A DNA stretch of 64,000 nt from Paenibacillus sp. FSL R5-0341 (GTDB taxonomy: Bacteria > Bacillota > Bacilli > Paenibacillales > Paenibacillaceae). The translations under genes were made by a program, and so were the position numbers. The notes below the pieces were generated by a model, which made no database searches, was not told where the DNA came from, and saw only the letters and a list, made by a program, of their open reading frames with translations. Shown here piece by piece: positions 62,785 through 64,000 of this stretch. Positions within the stretch are counted from its first letter, which is position 1. The number at the start of each line of letters is the position of its first letter. The stretch covers positions 186,001 through 250,000 of the forward strand of contig NZ_CP150241.1 of assembly GCF_037975235.1 (NCBI RefSeq), written 5' to 3'.

Positions 62785-63843
62785 ATGTCCAAATTGAAAG
62801 TCGCCGTTATCGGTGCCGGATCCATATCCGATTGTCATTTGCAAGCCTATGCCAGTAACCCGGACGTTGAAATATACGCTATCTGCGACCTGAATGAAGC
62901 ACGTGCCACAGAAGTGGCGAAGCAATATGATGCACCCCATGTGTTTACCGATTACAAAGAATTACTCGCACTGCCCGAGATTCATTCCGTCAGCATTTGT
63001 ACATGGAACGACTCACATGCCGAAATTAGCATTGCTGCTCTGGACGCGGGCAAAAACGTGTTATGTGAGAAACCACTATGCCAAACGGTTGAGGATGCAC
63101 TCGAAGTAGAGAAGGCTGTTCATCGTAGCGGAAAGCTGCTGCAAGTCGGTTTTGTTCGCCGCTATAGCGACAATGCACAGATTCTAAAGAAGTTCATTGA
63201 CGAGGGTGAACTGGGCGAGATTTATTATGCCAAAGCCTCCAGTCTGCGTCGTCTGGGCAATCCAGGTGGCTGGTTCTCGGATATCAACCGCTCCGGCGGT
63301 GGCCCGCTGATCGATATCGGGGTGCATGTGATCGACATTTGCTGGTATCTGATGGGCAGACCGAAGGTGAAATCCGTCTCCGCTAACGTGTCTAACCGAT
63401 TGGGGAACCGCTCGAACATTAACAATCTGTCATTCTACAAAGCAGCCGACTATGATGCGGAGCAAAACACCGTAGAGGATATGGCAAATGCCCTGATTCG
63501 TTTCGAGAACGGCGCGAGCCTGCTCGTGGATGTCAGTTTCACGCTCCATGCCAAAGCGGATGAGACTTCGGTCAAGTTATATGGTGACAAGGGCGGTGCC
63601 GAGTTGGAGCCGGAAATTTCGATTATTGGCGAGAAATTCAACACTATTTTGAACATGACCCCACAGGTGGATTTCAAATCATTCGACTTTATGGGCTCGT
63701 TCCGCAATGAAATCAACCATTTTATCGATAGTACACAGGGCCGCAAAGAAACACTTAGTCCCGTCGAGGACGGCGTCGAAGTGATGAAAATGCTCTGTGC
63801 CATCTACGAATCAGCCCGTCAGGGTCGCGAAATCACGTTGTAA
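62785..63843 (+). CDS. Gfo/Idh/MocA family oxidoreductase
   Basis: This 352-residue NAD(P)-dependent sugar dehydrogenase has the N-terminal Rossmann motif AVIGAGSISDCH, the hallmark CEKPLCQ with the catalytic Lys, VGFVRRYSDNAQILKKFIDEGELGEIYYAKAS, and the active-site GGPLIDIGVHVIDICWYLMG with Asp and His. Family members oxidise inositols, glucose derivatives or sugar amines; the exact substrate is not readable. GGAGG stands about 10 nt before the ATG. Together with the isomerase upstream it probably handles sugars released by the cluster. Confidence 0.92.
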   Translation: MSKLKVAVIGAGSISDCHLQAYASNPDVEIYAICDLNEARATEVAKQYDAPHVFTDYKELLALPEIHSVSICTWNDSHAEISIAALDAGKNVLCEKPLCQTVEDALEVEKAVHRSGKLLQVGFVRRYSDNAQILKKFIDEGELGEIYYAKASSLRRLGNPGGWFSDINRSGGGPLIDIGVHVIDICWYLMGRPKVKSVSANVSNRLGNRSNINNLSFYKAADYDAEQNTVEDMANALIRFENGASLLVDVSFTLHAKADETSVKLYGDKGGAELEPEISIIGEKFNTILNMTPQVDFKSFDFMGSFRNEINHFIDSTQGRKETLSPVEDGVEVMKMLCAIYESARQGREITL

Positions 63844-64000
63844 AAGGGCTTTGCAATACGGAGATGCTCCAAGTTGATACTTTACTACTCCCGTGGCATT
63901 GAACGTTATGAGCAATTCGCTCCTTTTCAATGAAAAGCTCCACTCCGGGCGGGATTTGGGGTCGTCTTCTTGGCCCGCGGTTGGAGCAGAGTAGGGAGTG
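63844..64000. other. Window end, no gene supported
   Basis: The minus strand is open through this stretch from the window edge, but no ribosome site, start or family is seen. It may belong to a further dispersed repeat or to a gene beyond the window. Confidence 0.4.

Noticed and set aside
63860-64000. Open minus-strand frame at the window end
   Set aside because: No start, ribosome site or family can be seen within 157 nt, and it could be another genus-specific repeat.

Overview
The window reads as a chromosomal segment of a Paenibacillus-type Firmicute. The evidence is gene order and content: whiA followed by an HPr-family gene; clpP with a CtsR-type operator; the cggR-gapA-pgk-tpiA-gpmI-eno glycolytic run; secG-rnr-smpB-ssrA; a pspA-ydjG-ydjH-ydjI envelope-stress set; and many glycoside hydrolases and AraC-type regulators. 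Strong AAGGAGG-type ribosome sites and intrinsic terminators with T-tracts separate most units. No rRNA, CRISPR array or insertion sequence was seen.

Region 1 (1-18040) is core genome. It holds the end of whiA, an HPr-like protein that keeps both His15 and Ser46, two secreted proteins, clpP and tRNA-Arg on the minus strand, and the CggR-controlled glycolytic operon with a 20-bp-periodic operator. It continues with secG, an RNase R carrying an unusual Gly/Arg/Lys-rich tail of about 220 residues, smpB, and ssrA (tmRNA, tag GKQQTNYAFAA).

Region 2 (18000-25100) is accessory DNA stacked behind ssrA. The last 82 nt of ssrA are repeated exactly at 20025-20106 and again in degraded form at 24732-24829, with a shorter scar near 23873. 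The segments between carry a Doc toxin with an AbrB-type partner, a zeta-like kinase toxin with a small partner, small secreted proteins (one possibly a bacteriocin with an immunity protein), and decayed recombinase fragments.

Region 3 (25400-35200) has a polysaccharide deacetylase, an MscS-family channel, a Btr-like regulator fused to a lipoprotein binding protein, an aldo/keto reductase, a GH38 alpha-mannosidase and a divergent AraC regulator. Region 4 (35341-39031) is an AT-rich three-gene conflict operon: SIR2 effector, small middle protein and a zinc-hook ABC ATPase. It matches the ABC-three-component architecture and is the best candidate for a little-characterised immune system here.

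Region 5 (39140-53300) contains a D-threonate-type pathway (PdxA2, DtnK, KdgT-type permease, PrpR_N regulator), a pspA operon behind an ECF sigma-W-like promoter, a probable MhqR-type quinone-response pair marked by two matching 18-bp palindromes, LtrA, and a solitary GmrSD-like restriction protein. Region 6 (53867-63843) is a glycan-degradation cluster: permuted GH3, CutC, GH29 fucosidase, GH35 beta-galactosidase, sugar isomerase and Gfo/Idh/MocA oxidoreductase.

Across the window at least five copies of one dispersed element share a hairpin kept by compensatory changes (11041, 30659, 50236, 56660, 62581). It is probably a structured repeat family of this genus.
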